64,000 nt of DNA from Pseudomonadota bacterium (GTDB taxonomy: Bacteria; Pseudomonadota; Gammaproteobacteria; UBA5335), in NCBI GenBank assembly GCA_002862435.1, contig PKDC01000006.1, positions 50,653 through 114,652 of the forward strand. The letters run 5' to 3'. This document shows positions 16,559 through 25,705 of this stretch, piece after piece. How positions within the stretch are numbered: the stretch's first letter is position 1; the number at the start of each line of letters is the position of its first letter. Position numbers and translations under genes: made by a program. The notes beneath the pieces are model-generated. The model was not told where the DNA came from, searched no databases, and was given only the letters and a program-made list of their open reading frames with translations.

Positions 16559-18709
16559 GTGAGCATCATGCCGATGAACCTGAACCTTCCCGCCCCTGAC
16601 GATCTCCCGCTCCAGCCCGCTTCCGAGGACATCTGGGACAAGAAATATCGCCTCAAGACCAAGGCCGGCAAGATGTTGGACCTGACCGTGGACCACACCT
16701 ACCAGCGCGTGGCGCGGGCCTTGGCGGACGTGGAAACCCCGGCGCTGCGCGAGGCGTGGCACGCCAAATTCCTGTGGGCGCTGCGGCGCGGCGCCATCCC
16801 CGCCGGACGCATCACCTCCAACGCCGGCGCCTTGGAACACAAGCCCGCCACCTCCACCATCAACTGCACCGTGTCCGGCACCATCCGCGATTCCATGGAT
16901 GACATCCTGGACAAGGTCCACGAAGCAGGCCTCACGCTCAAGGCCGGCTGCGGCATCGGCTATGAATTCAGCACCCTGCGCCCGCGCGGCGCCTATGTCT
17001 CCGGCGCCGGTGCCCACACCTCGGGGCCGCTGTCCTTCATGGACATCTATGACGCCATGTGTTTCACGGTCTCCTCGGCCGGCGGCCGGCGTGGCGCCCA
17101 GATGGGCACCTTCGACGTAGGCCATCCGGACGTAGTGGACTTCGTCCGCGCCAAGCGCCAGGACGGCCGCCTGCGCCAGTTCAACCTGTCGCTGCTGATC
17201 ACCGATGAATTCATCCACGCCGTCAAGACCGATGCCGACTGGCCGCTCGCCTTCCCCATCAAGCGCAAGGAAGCCACGGCGGACGGTATCGACGTCCACC
17301 ACGACGCTGACGTCCTGTGGCGCGAATGGCCCACCCACGACGATTACATCGTCAACGACGCCGGGCTGGTGGCCTGCCGCATCTACAAGCGCATCAAGGC
17401 GTTGCGCCTGTGGGACCTCATCATGAGTTCCACCTACGACTTCGCCGAACCCGGTTTCATCCTCATCGACCGGGTGAACGAGGACAACAACAACTGGTTC
17501 TGTGAACACATCCGCGCCACCAACCCTTGCGGCGAGCAGCCGCTGCCGCCCTACGGCGCCTGCCTGCTGGGCTCGGTCAACCTGACCAAGTTCGTGCGCG
17601 ACCCCTTCACCGAACACGCCCGTTTCGACTGGGACGAATACCGCGAAGTGGTGCGCATCTTCACCCGCATGCTGGACAACGTGGTGGAAGTCAGCGGCCT
17701 GCCGCTGCCGCGGCAACAGGAAGAAATCCGCCGCAAGCGCCGCCACGGCATGGGCTTCTTGGGGCTGGGCTCCGCCGCGACGCTGTTGCGCCTGCGCTAC
17801 GGCTCGCCCGAATCCATTGCCTTCACCGAACAGGTCGCGCGGGAAATGGCAATCGCCGGCTGGGAGGTGGCGCTGGAACTGGCCAAGGAGAAGGGCATCG
17901 CGCCGATCATGGACGAGCCCTTCGAGGTCACCCATGAGATGCTGCACAAGCGCCCGGAGATGGCCAAAGACGGCTTCAAGGTCGGCGACCAGGTCCCCGG
18001 CCGCGTGCTGTGGGCACGCTACAGCCGCTACATGCAGCGCGTCGCCAGTGTGCGCCCGGATCTGATCGAGGCGCTGGCCGAGCGCGGCGGACGCTTCACC
18101 CATCACAGCTCCATCGCGCCCACCGGCACCATTTCGCTGTCGCTCGCCAACAATGCCAGCAACGGCATCGAGCCTAGCTTCGCCCACCATTACTCGCGCA
18201 ACGTGATCCGCGAGGGGCGCAAGACCAAGGAAAAGATCGACGTCTTTTCCTACGAGCTGCTGGCCTACCGCAGCCTGGTGAATCCCGAGGCCGACCCCAA
18301 CGGGGAAGCCACCGAAACCCGGCTACCGGATTATTTCATTACCGCCGAGGACATCACCCCACGCCAGCACGTCGACATCCAGGCCGCCGCGCAAAAATGG
18401 GTCGATTCCTCCATCTCCAAGACCGCGAACGTGCCCACCGACTACCCCTTCGCGGACTTCAAGGAAATCTACCTCTACGCCCACGAAAAGGGCCTGAAGG
18501 GTTGCACCACCTTCCGCTTCAACCCGGCGGCCTTCCAGGGTGTGCTGGTGAAGGACAAGGACCTGGCCAACACCACCTATGTCTTCACCCTGGCCGATGG
18601 CACCGAGGTGGAAGTGAAGGGCAACGAGGAAGTGGAATATGACGGCGAAACACACAGCGCCGCCAACCTGTTCGACGCCCTCAAAGAGGGCTATTACGGC
18701 CGGTTCTGA
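16559..18709 (+). CDS. nrdJ: Class II (adenosylcobalamin-dependent) ribonucleotide reductase, catalytic part
   Basis: Reduces ribonucleotides to deoxyribonucleotides using a B12-generated thiyl radical, independent of oxygen. I chose the GTG at 16559 because AAGGAG lies 9 bases upstream; an upstream TTG at 16484 would place the NrdR-like box inside the gene. The ten-stranded barrel signatures are present: NCTVSGTIRDSMDDIL (first redox Cys), KAGCGIGYEFS, and the radical-site loop NPCGEQPLPPYGAC with the Asn-x-Cys-x-Glu set. The protein ends at a C-terminal strand region without the terminal redox cysteines; these lie in the next gene. This split corresponds to NrdJa/NrdJb of Pseudomonas aeruginosa. 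Confidence 0.95.
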   Translation: MSIMPMNLNLPAPDDLPLQPASEDIWDKKYRLKTKAGKMLDLTVDHTYQRVARALADVETPALREAWHAKFLWALRRGAIPAGRITSNAGALEHKPATSTINCTVSGTIRDSMDDILDKVHEAGLTLKAGCGIGYEFSTLRPRGAYVSGAGAHTSGPLSFMDIYDAMCFTVSSAGGRRGAQMGTFDVGHPDVVDFVRAKRQDGRLRQFNLSLLITDEFIHAVKTDADWPLAFPIKRKEATADGIDVHHDADVLWREWPTHDDYIVNDAGLVACRIYKRIKALRLWDLIMSSTYDFAEPGFILIDRVNEDNNNWFCEHIRATNPCGEQPLPPYGACLLGSVNLTKFVRDPFTEHARFDWDEYREVVRIFTRMLDNVVEVSGLPLPRQQEEIRRKRRHGMGFLGLGSAATLLRLRYGSPESIAFTEQVAREMAIAGWEVALELAKEKGIAPIMDEPFEVTHEMLHKRPEMAKDGFKVGDQVPGRVLWARYSRYMQRVASVRPDLIEALAERGGRFTHHSSIAPTGTISLSLANNASNGIEPSFAHHYSRNVIREGRKTKEKIDVFSYELLAYRSLVNPEADPNGEATETRLPDYFITAEDITPRQHVDIQAAAQKWVDSSISKTANVPTDYPFADFKEIYLYAHEKGLKGCTTFRFNPAAFQGVLVKDKDLANTTYVFTLADGTEVEVKGNEEVEYDGETHSAANLFDALKEGYYGRF

Positions 18710-18801
18710 GTAGAGTCAGGCGTCCGGCCAACGCGCAGGATGCCGCCCCGATTGTTTGAATTGAAATGAGCGCCGCGATCGCGCGCCGGGAGCAGTCCAC
18801 C

Positions 18802-19494
18802 ATGGCCATCAAGATCAACCAACCCATCATCGGCTACCAGGTCGCCAGCGACGAGACCAAGACGTCCGCGCCCGCCGCCGTCCCCCAGCCGCCCCGCGAC
18901 AACGTCATCCAGATGCACGAGCGACTGGAGCGGCCCGACCTGCTGGTGGGCGCCACCTACAAGATCAAGCCGCCGGTGGGCGACCACGCCATGTACATCA
19001 CCATCAACGACCTGGTGCTCAACGAAGGCACCGAGCACCAACACCGGCGCCCCTTCGAGATCTTCATCAACTCCAAGAACATGGAGCATTTCCAGTGGAT
19101 CGTGGCGCTCACCCGCATCATCTCTGCCGTATTCCGCAAGGGTGGTGACATCACTTTCCTCGCCGAGGAACTGAAAGCCGTGTTCGACCCGCGCGGCGGC
19201 TACTGGAAGCCCGGCGGGCGCTACATGCCCTCGCTCGTGGCCGAAATCGGCGATGTCATCGAGCGCCATTTGCGCTTCATCGGCATGCTGCCCGACGCGG
19301 AACTGGACGAGCGCCAGCTCAAGTTGATCGAGGAAAAGCGCGCCCAGTACGAAGCCCGCACCAACGAGGTCACTACCGGCAAGGGCGCCTTTCCCATCGG
19401 CGCGCAGCTTTGCGGCAAATGCCACACCAAGGCCGTCGTCATGATGGACGGCTGCATGACCTGCTTGAATTGCGGCGATTCCAAATGTGGGTGA
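18802..19494 (+). CDS. nrdJb: Class II ribonucleotide reductase, C-terminal (TSCPD, redox-tail) subunit
   Basis: The 230 residues from the ATG at 18802 (GGGAG 9 bases upstream; an ATG at 18766 is an alternative) correspond to the C-terminal part of NrdJ in organisms with a one-piece enzyme. The TSCPD-type domain covers about residues 60-175 (GDHAMYITINDLVLNEGTE, IVALTRIISAVFRKGGD). The tail has CGKCHTKAVVMMDGCMTCLNCG, whose CxxC pairs are expected to pass electrons from thioredoxin to the active site of the NrdJa chain. It lies 92 bases after nrdJ and was probably separated from it by gene fission, as in pseudomonads. Confidence 0.92.
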   Translation: MAIKINQPIIGYQVASDETKTSAPAAVPQPPRDNVIQMHERLERPDLLVGATYKIKPPVGDHAMYITINDLVLNEGTEHQHRRPFEIFINSKNMEHFQWIVALTRIISAVFRKGGDITFLAEELKAVFDPRGGYWKPGGRYMPSLVAEIGDVIERHLRFIGMLPDAELDERQLKLIEEKRAQYEARTNEVTTGKGAFPIGAQLCGKCHTKAVVMMDGCMTCLNCGDSKCG

Positions 19495-19665
19495 CTGCGA
19501 TGAGTTAGTGCCATCAGTACCGCTGCAAGATCAAGGGATCGGAGGGCACGAATTCCGGTGTCCGCTATCCAGATCCGCAGCCCAGCCCTTCCTTGCGGAT
19601 TGCTAAGAACTCCAGCAACGAGCAATGCTGTCGATACCTCTTTTCAGCAGGGCAGGACAGTGCTG

Positions 19666-20544
19666 CTACGCGGTGACGCGGACTTCCACCGACATCCCCA
19701 GAAAGACATCGCTTGCCCCGACAAAACTCCCCGCCACCGGCATCGCCTGCCGGATATCACGCGCGACCGCAACGGGGATCAGATTGTGGCCGCCGACACT
19801 GCGGTTGGTGGGATCAAACGTGATCCAGCCGGCGCCGGGGACGTACGCTTCCGCCCAGGCGTGGGTTGAGCCGCCCCAGCGGGGATCCGCCTTGCCCTGA
19901 TCCGGATTGTAGAGATAGCCCGAAACGATCCTGGCGCCGAAACCCAGGCTGCGCGCCGCTTCGACAAACAGCACCGCGAAATCCCGGCACGACCCCCAGC
20001 GCCGATCGAGGGTCTGAATGGGCGACTGGGTTCCCTCATCTTCGCGGCTCTGGTAGCTGATCCAGCCCGGAATCCCGACACTCAAGTCCTTGAGCAGCGC
20101 CAGGGTATCGGTTGGATTGCCCCCGACGAAGGTCCGTGCCCAGTTTTTCAACTGCCCTGACGGGTCAGGGTATTGCGGGCGCGCCAAGGCGCCGAGGTCG
20201 GTCCATTCATCCGGGGAGTAGCGGAATGGGTAAGTGATGGCGGAAGCCGCCACCTCGAAGATCGGCCAGGCCTCGGTGTCGAGTTCGAGTTCCGTCACGC
20301 TGCTGATGACCAGCGTTGCGGCTTGGGCCTGGAAGCTGGCCATCGCGACCGCATTGCCGAAGACGTCATACGCCCAGGTCACTGTCGCGGTGGGCGTGAC
20401 CGCCACCTCACTCTTGATGAGGCGCAGATCGCGGCTCTCCCGTGGCCGCAGCATCAGGCGATGTGGCCCAAGGCTGACTGGCTGACGATAGCGATAAGTC
20501 GTGATGTGCTGGATATTGAGGGTGATCAAGGCGGGCTCCGCCAT
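19666..20544 (-). CDS. Transglutaminase-like (papain-fold) family protein
   Basis: The 292 residues from the ATG at 20544 (MAEPALITLNIQHITTYRY) have a bacterial transglutaminase-like N-terminal beta domain (residues 5-90) and then the core. The Cys-His-Asp triad is complete: Cys186 in RWGSCRDFAVLF, His228 in STHAWAEAYVP and Asp244 in TFDPTN. Such proteins are probably peptidases or amidases acting in the cytosol; no signal peptide is visible in the chosen form. Biological substrates are not known. No partner gene (for example an alpha-E domain protein or circularly permuted ATP-grasp, which often accompany this family) is present here. Confidence 0.88.
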   Translation of the reverse strand: MAEPALITLNIQHITTYRYRQPVSLGPHRLMLRPRESRDLRLIKSEVAVTPTATVTWAYDVFGNAVAMASFQAQAATLVISSVTELELDTEAWPIFEVAASAITYPFRYSPDEWTDLGALARPQYPDPSGQLKNWARTFVGGNPTDTLALLKDLSVGIPGWISYQSREDEGTQSPIQTLDRRWGSCRDFAVLFVEAARSLGFGARIVSGYLYNPDQGKADPRWGGSTHAWAEAYVPGAGWITFDPTNRSVGGHNLIPVAVARDIRQAMPVAGSFVGASDVFLGMSVEVRVTA

Positions 20545-20969
20545 GAAATTGCGGCCAAAGGGCACCGGAACGCCGACACAGCCGCCCAATGCATGTTCAT
20601 TGCCAGGGTCAGGGCAAAACTGTATGAAGATCGCGGCAATTAGAAAGCCGCTCGCAAAGCAGCGGCGTCCACGGTTCGAGGCCTATCGGCCCATCATTCC
20701 AGTCCAGCATCAAGGAGGGGCAACGAGAAGTCCAGCGCTTTGGAAACAGTAGGCCGAAACCTGTCATCCGATCAAGCGCTGACTGCCTGCCCACGGCGAC
20801 AGCTTGATGCTCATCGAAACAAAGCGGCAACAAGCTGGCAAATGATTCAGCCCGTCAAGGCGGGTGATGAGCGTATGGTCCGATCCGAAACCGATCAGGG
20901 GCGGCTGCCTTTAACCGCAGCGAGGAATAAACAGGGGATGTGCGAGGACGCGGGGCGGGGATAGAGTGG
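20545..20969. other. Intergenic stretch without a recognised gene
   Basis: 425 bases between the transglutaminase-like gene and tRNA-Arg. I see no conserved open frame, terminator with a T-run or repeat. Short frames on both strands lack ribosome-binding sites and family motifs. It presumably holds the promoter of the transglutaminase-like gene and the 3' trailer of the tRNA. Confidence 0.5.
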
Positions 20970-21043
20970 CGCGCCCGGAAGGATTCGAACCTCCGACCAC
21001 CTGGTTCGTAGCCAGGTACTCTATCCAGCTGAGCTACGGGCGC
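20970..21043 (-). tRNA. tRNA-Arg (anticodon ACG)
   Basis: On the minus strand a complete cloverleaf: acceptor stem GCGCCCG/CGGGCGC, D-arm GTAGCTCAGCTGGATAGAG, anticodon stem CCTGG/CCAGG with loop CTACGAA (anticodon ACG, read as ICG after deamination by TadA), variable region GTGGTC, and T-arm with GGTTCGAATCC. The CCA end is not encoded. No integrase gene or duplicated tRNA 3' end is visible beside it, so I see no sign that it serves as an attachment site here. Confidence 0.97.
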
Positions 21044-21119
21044 GCTGAACGCGGGATTATCGTGGGGCCCGTCCAAACTGTCAAGAAAGAGAGCCGCGCC
21101 CCAAGGTCGGCCGCTCGCC

Positions 21120-21773
21120 TCAGCTGGGGCGCTTGAACATCTGCGAGGCCGCGCGGTTCTGCGCTTCTTGCAATGTCTGCACAGTCGGGCGCGCCCGGAG
21201 TCGCTCCAGATAATCCGCCACGCCCGGGATCGTCGCCAGCAGGTTCTCGCCATACACGCGACGGGTCGCCAGGGAAACCACCGGCAAGTGGATCACCGCC
21301 GCCAGATCGGCCCAGGTCAGGGTGTCGCCCGTCAGATAGGCGTCGAAATGTGCCATTTTCTGCAAGGCATCGCACGCTTTTTCCAGCACACCGCGCACCT
21401 CGTTGCGGGTTTCCTCGCTGACCGCGCCACCAAAGAATGCCGCCGGATAGAGCCGCCGGGCCGGCAGCTCCAGATACAGCTCCATCACCCGCATCAGCTC
21501 CCGCACCTTGGCTCGACCAAAGGGATCTTCGGGATAGAGGGCGGGTTCGGGATGGGTTTCCTCCAGATAATCCAGAATCACCTGGGTCTCGGTCAGGTAG
21601 CGCCCCGTGCCGACCTCCAGGCAGGGGATCTTGCCCATGGGGCTTTTTTGCAGGAAGTCCGGCTTGGCCGGCGGGAAAACCGCGACTTCCTCGAATGGCA
21701 GGGCCTTTTCCAGCAAGGCCAGCTTCACGAGGTTGTAGTAGTTGCTCAGGGCAAATCCATGGAGCTTGTACAT
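21120..21773 (-). CDS. Glutathione S-transferase family protein
   Basis: A 217-residue soluble protein with an N-terminal thioredoxin-like domain (MYKLHGFALSNYYNLVKLALLEKALPFEEV, then SPMGKIPCLEV, where the Pro is the cis-Pro that contacts glutathione, and LTETQVILDYLEE) and a C-terminal helical domain (from about residue 90). The likely catalytic residue is a Ser or Tyr near SNYYN. The substrate is not identifiable. It ends the minus-strand run opgD-SDR-SDR-GST. Confidence 0.9.
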   Translation of the reverse strand: MYKLHGFALSNYYNLVKLALLEKALPFEEVAVFPPAKPDFLQKSPMGKIPCLEVGTGRYLTETQVILDYLEETHPEPALYPEDPFGRAKVRELMRVMELYLELPARRLYPAAFFGGAVSEETRNEVRGVLEKACDALQKMAHFDAYLTGDTLTWADLAAVIHLPVVSLATRRVYGENLLATIPGVADYLERLRARPTVQTLQEAQNRAASQMFKRPS

Positions 21774-21792
21774 CGCGCGGCCTCCGCCGAAT

Positions 21793-22566
21793 TCAAACCG
21801 TTAGGCCGCCATCGGCCACGAACACGCCACCGGTGCAATAGGCTGCGGCATCGGAGGCGAGGAAGACCGCCAAGCCAGCCAGATCCTGCGGCATGCCGAT
21901 GCGGCTGATGGGTGCCATGGCCAAGGCCTGCTTGAGCACCTGTTCGTTCTGCCACAGGGCCTGGCTGAATTTGGTCTTGATCAGCCCGGGGCAGATGGCG
22001 TTGGCACGGATGCCCATGCCGCCCCATTCCTTGGCCATGACCTTGGTCAGGCTGATCAGGGCGGATTTGCTGACGCTGTAGAGCCCCAGCATGCGCTCGG
22101 GATTCAGGCCGCCGACACTGGCGATATTGACGATGGAGCCGCCGCCCCGGCTGCGCATGACCGGCACGGCCCGCTTGCACAGCTCCAGCGGTCCCTGCAC
22201 ATTGACCGCCATGATTTTCTGGAACACCGATTCATCGGCATTCATCATGGGGCCGAACACCGGGTTGGTGGCGGCATTGTTGACGATGATGTCCAGGCCG
22301 CCATGGCGCGCGACCACTGCGTCCACCAACGCCCGCGCCTGCTCCATGTCACCCATGTGGGCGGCGAGCGCGCTGGCCTGGATACCGGCGGCGCATAGCT
22401 GTTCGGCAACGCTTTCCACGGCCTCGAGGCGGCGACTGGAGACCACCACGGTGGCGCCGAATTCCCCCAGCCCGCGGGCGATGGCTTCGCCGATGCCCTT
22501 GCTGGCGCCGGTGACCACGGCCACCTTGCCGGTCAGATCAAACCGCTGCTTGATGTTCTCATCCAT
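21793..22566 (-). CDS. SDR family NAD(P)-dependent oxidoreductase
   Basis: A classical short-chain dehydrogenase of 257 residues from the ATG at 22566 (AAGGAAA upstream). Cofactor motif TGASKGIGEA near residue 18, structural NNAATNP near 95, catalytic Ser in the IVNIASVGG strand and YSVSK with catalytic Tyr and Lys near 162-166. The end CTGGVFVADGGLTV is the usual SDR C-terminus. Related proteins are annotated as 3-oxoacyl-ACP reductase-like or alcohol dehydrogenases; the substrate cannot be deduced. It is followed by the GST gene after 19 bases. Confidence 0.93.
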   Translation of the reverse strand: MDENIKQRFDLTGKVAVVTGASKGIGEAIARGLGEFGATVVVSSRRLEAVESVAEQLCAAGIQASALAAHMGDMEQARALVDAVVARHGGLDIIVNNAATNPVFGPMMNADESVFQKIMAVNVQGPLELCKRAVPVMRSRGGGSIVNIASVGGLNPERMLGLYSVSKSALISLTKVMAKEWGGMGIRANAICPGLIKTKFSQALWQNEQVLKQALAMAPISRIGMPQDLAGLAVFLASDAAAYCTGGVFVADGGLTV

Positions 22567-22769
22567 GAGATTTCCTTCGTAGGCTGGAGCGCGCAAACAG
22601 TTCCTTCCATGCGCATATCGGCCCAGCATAGAACAGTCTGTTGGGCGTCACCACCTCCAGCCGCCGAACGGTCGCCGCCGGTTGAGGCGCCAAGCCGCAT
22701 CAGGTGTGCGGCCAGGCCGGGATCCCTTCTGACCCCGAATGCGAGGGCCAGAAGGAAAACCGGAAAGAT

Positions 22770-23615
22770 TCAGTGACCGCGGGCCTTGGCCATGTCGCCG
22801 ACTTTTTCCCACTGCTCGGCCACCGACTCCACAGTCGGCTCCTTGATGGTGGCGCCCTGGTTTTCCAGCATCTGGGCGCGGAAGAAACGACCGCCACCGG
22901 CCTGCAGGATGAAGCCATTGGGGGCCTCATCGGTGCACAGGTACACCACGCCAGGCGTGACCAGTTCGGGCTTGAGCTGATCGAGCATCTGCTTGGGCAT
23001 CAGGCCCTCGGTCATGCGCGTGCCGGCGATGGGGGCAATGGCATTGCACTTGATGTTCTTTTTGCCGCCTTCCTTGGCCAGGGTGTTCATGAAGCCGACG
23101 ATCCCGAGCTTGGCCGCGCTGTAGTTGGTCTGGCCGAAATTGCCCCACAACCCCGAGGCGGAGGTGGTCACCACGATGCGGCCATATTCCTGTTCGTTCA
23201 TGATCGGCCAAGCTGCCTTGGTCACCAGCACCGTGCCCATCAGATGCACGTCGACCACCAGACGGAAGTCTTCCATGGTGACGTTCTTGAAGCTCTTGTC
23301 GCGCAGGATGCCGGCGTTGTTGATGAGGACGTCGATCCGCCCCCAGGCATTCATGGCGTCGTCCACCATGCTCTGGGCGCCCTGGGGATCGGCCACCGAA
23401 CCGCCGTTGGCGATCGCCTGCCCGCCCATGGCCTTGATTTCCTCGACCACGGACCGGGCGGCCTCGCTGGAACCGCCGGTGCCGTCGATATTGCCGCCCA
23501 AGTCGTTCACCACGACTTTGGCGCCGCGGCGCGCCAGTTCCAGCGCATGGGAGCGCCCCAGGCCATGACCCGCGCCGGTCACGATGGCCACTTTGCCGTC
23601 AAAACGATAACTCAT
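22770..23615 (-). CDS. SDR family oxidoreductase resembling the (3R)-hydroxyacyl-CoA dehydrogenase of multifunctional enzyme 2
   Basis: 281 residues from the ATG at 23615. TGAGHGLGRSHALELARRGAKVVVNDLGG with the following GTGGSSEAA insertion, NNAGILRDKSFKNVTMEDF, YSAAK and KCNAIAPIAGTRMTE are characteristic of the dehydrogenase domain of peroxisomal multifunctional enzyme type 2 (HSD17B4) and its bacterial counterparts, which oxidise (3R)-hydroxyacyl-CoA. The acyl-CoA dehydrogenase at 25.8-27 kb would fit the same fatty acid or steroid side-chain chemistry. No hydratase domain is fused or adjacent. Confidence 0.9.
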   Translation of the reverse strand: MSYRFDGKVAIVTGAGHGLGRSHALELARRGAKVVVNDLGGNIDGTGGSSEAARSVVEEIKAMGGQAIANGGSVADPQGAQSMVDDAMNAWGRIDVLINNAGILRDKSFKNVTMEDFRLVVDVHLMGTVLVTKAAWPIMNEQEYGRIVVTTSASGLWGNFGQTNYSAAKLGIVGFMNTLAKEGGKKNIKCNAIAPIAGTRMTEGLMPKQMLDQLKPELVTPGVVYLCTDEAPNGFILQAGGGRFFRAQMLENQGATIKEPTVESVAEQWEKVGDMAKARGH

Positions 23616-23711
23616 GATGCTTCCTCCATGATGGTCATTTGAAGGCCGCGCGTCCGGCACGGCCCGATGTGAAACTGGAAAAGACTCTGAATGTTGCCGG
23701 TGTCAGCATAG

Positions 23712-23737
23712 CCCATACCCCATTGCCAAGGTATGGG
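23712..23737. terminator. Intergenic hairpin between opgD and the second SDR gene
   Basis: CCCATACC (23712-23719) pairs with GGTATGGG (23730-23737) around a 10-base loop, eight bases after the opgD stop codon in the minus direction. On the minus strand the hairpin is followed by CTATGCTGAC, with no T-run; the plus strand has TTATTTCC after it. It may partly terminate opgD transcription or stabilise its 3' end. Confidence 0.45.
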
Positions 23738-23744
23738 TTATTTC

Positions 23745-25325
23745 CTACAGGCGGTGGGCATCCGGCAGGTACTGGAACAGCCAGGTTTCCGTCAGAGGCC
23801 GGTTGCGCAAGGGCAGGAAACAGCGCAGATCCACCGGCTGCGTGCCTTCCACATCGAGCAGGTCGAACACCACACGCCAGCGATCCGAACCCACCACCTT
23901 GAGGGAATAGCTGCCGGCGACCCGACCCCGGGATGCCCACACTGTGGGCACGATGTCGAAACGCTGAGGCATCTCGGCAAGGCCTGACCCGGCGAAATCG
24001 ATGACGAACTTGCGGGCATTCTCGGGACGGATGCCCTTTTCCTGGCCGGGAATGCCGGAGCGCCCGATCCAGGTGTCCACCACCCGCGCAATCTGCTCCA
24101 GCGGATAAGGCTCCTGGTCCACCCAGTGCAGGCGATAATCGAATGCCCAGCGGGAACCGGGCGTGACGTCAGCCTTGGGGACCCAATAGGCAACAATGTT
24201 GTCGTGGATTTCATCGTTGGTGGGGATTTCCACCAACTGCACGGCACCTTCCCCCCATTCCCCCAAAGGCTCCACCCACAGGGCGGGACGGCGGTTGTAA
24301 TAGGCCCCATCGTCCTGGAAATGGTCAAAGTTGCGGTCGCGCTGCAGCAGGCCAAAGCCGCGCGGATTGTTGTCGAAGAAGCTGTTGGTCATCACGTTGT
24401 GGGGATTATTGAGCGGTCGCCAGATGCGCTCGCCCGCGCCGGTCCATAGCGCCAGGCCGTCATTGTCATGGATTTCCGGGCGCCAATCCGTGCCCTGGCG
24501 GCGATTGGCCTCGCTGTACCAGAACATGCTGGTCAGGGGCGCAATGCCCAAGCGCGTAATCGCGGTGCGGGGAAACACCACGCTGCTCACCTCCATGGTG
24601 ATGCTGGAACCGCGCTTGCAGACAAAGCGATAGGCACCCGTGAGACTGGGGCTTTCCAGCAGGGCATAGATCGTGACCGGCTCACCGCCCTCGGCCTGAT
24701 CCAGCCAGAACTGGGTGAACAGCGGGAATTCCTCGGGCTCGGGCAGGGCGGTGTTGATGGCAACGCCGCGAGCCGACAGGCCGTATTGATCCAGTGGACC
24801 GCTGGTGCGGAAGTAGCTCGCGCCCTGGAACGCCAGCCAATCCGGCCCGTCCTTGCCTTCATTGAGTACCCGGAAGCCGGCGAAGCCCAGATCCTTGGGC
24901 AGGATTTTGTCGAGCCCGGTATCGCCGTAGCTGAAATAGTCCGGTCGATAGACCATTTCGCGCGCATTCGTCCCGTCCAGCACATGGATCTTGACGCCCT
25001 GCCGGACCCAACGGTGGAGATGGAAAAACTGCACGCCATGGGGATGGCTGGCATCACCCCACAAGGCTTTTTCCTTGCGGTAGCGCAGCTTCTGGTGGGT
25101 ATCGAAATCGATGGACTCCAGGGTGGCGTTCGCTTTGACCGGGCGCGCCTGAAAGGGACGGCTCGCCAAGGCGCGCGCCTGCTGTTGCAGCGTATCGAAT
25201 GAAAAAGGCGCGGCCGGCCCGAAGGCGAGCCCTTCGGCCGCTGCCCAGGCGGATTTGGCCAGCGGCGGCAATCCGCTCCACAGCATCACAGCCCCGAAAC
25301 CCTGAAGAAAGCCCCGTCGATTCAT
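23745..25325 (-). CDS. opgD: Periplasmic glucan biosynthesis protein, OpgD/OpgG family
   Basis: Needed for osmoregulated periplasmic glucans. The 526 residues from the ATG at 25325 start MNRRGFLQGFGAVMLW: the double Arg followed by G-F-L-Q-G is a twin-arginine signal, which points to OpgD rather than the Sec-exported OpgG. The mature part has the usual MdoG beta-sandwich with RPFQARPVKANATLESIDFDTHQKLRYR and EGKDGPDWLAFQGASYFRTSGPLDQYGLSARG. In E. coli, OpgD and OpgG are now known as glucan beta-1,2-glycoside hydrolases acting on the polymer. The synthase OpgH is not in this window. The gene was probably taken longer by the open frame to 25445, but that prefix has no family character. Confidence 0.92.
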   Translation of the reverse strand: MNRRGFLQGFGAVMLWSGLPPLAKSAWAAAEGLAFGPAAPFSFDTLQQQARALASRPFQARPVKANATLESIDFDTHQKLRYRKEKALWGDASHPHGVQFFHLHRWVRQGVKIHVLDGTNAREMVYRPDYFSYGDTGLDKILPKDLGFAGFRVLNEGKDGPDWLAFQGASYFRTSGPLDQYGLSARGVAINTALPEPEEFPLFTQFWLDQAEGGEPVTIYALLESPSLTGAYRFVCKRGSSITMEVSSVVFPRTAITRLGIAPLTSMFWYSEANRRQGTDWRPEIHDNDGLALWTGAGERIWRPLNNPHNVMTNSFFDNNPRGFGLLQRDRNFDHFQDDGAYYNRRPALWVEPLGEWGEGAVQLVEIPTNDEIHDNIVAYWVPKADVTPGSRWAFDYRLHWVDQEPYPLEQIARVVDTWIGRSGIPGQEKGIRPENARKFVIDFAGSGLAEMPQRFDIVPTVWASRGRVAGSYSLKVVGSDRWRVVFDLLDVEGTQPVDLRCFLPLRNRPLTETWLFQYLPDAHRL

Positions 25326-25456
25326 GCTGGTTCCCTGCGTGTTGAAAGGAAAGGTCAAGTCGGCGTCCAAGGGATCACACTGACCTGAAACCTGATTTAA
25401 ACTGGCCGCGTGCCCGAATGCATCGTCGGCGTTGACTTTATCCAAGCTGCGAGGTC

Positions 25457-25705
25457 ATGACCATGCCCACCTACGATTACCACTGCCCCGACAACGGCCG
25501 GACCGTGTCCGTCTGGCACAGTGTCAGCCGCCACCTCGCCACCTGGGGCGATCTGTGCGCGGAAACCGGCGAAGCGACTGGCGATACGCCGGCTGCCGCG
25601 CCACTCAACCGGCTCATCACCGGCGGGCAGGTGATCACCCGAGGCGAGGCCAGTGCACCCGCCATGCCTTGCGGCAAACGCACGTGCGGCTGCGCCCACG
25701 GCTGA
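25457..25705 (+). CDS. FmdB-like small zinc-ribbon-type protein
   Basis: An 82-residue protein starting MTMPTYDYHCPDNGRTVSVWHSV. The start MPTYDYHCPDNGR resembles FmdB-type putative regulatory proteins, but the second Cys of the first zinc knuckle (CPxCG) is replaced by Asn. Two further Cys-containing motifs occur at the end (CGKRTCGCAHG), so a metal site from C10 and the C-terminal cysteines is possible. It diverges from opgD and overlaps nothing. Function unknown; a shorter start at 25463 is equally plausible. Confidence 0.75.
   Translation: MTMPTYDYHCPDNGRTVSVWHSVSRHLATWGDLCAETGEATGDTPAAAPLNRLITGGQVITRGEASAPAMPCGKRTCGCAHG

Noticed and set aside
16496..18190. A 564-residue minus-strand open frame
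   Set aside because: Antisense shadow of nrdJ. Its composition (many Gln, His, Gly, Val) is typical of reverse frames.
20970..21043. tRNA-Arg as an integration site
   Set aside because: No integrase gene and no repeat of the tRNA 3' end within the window.
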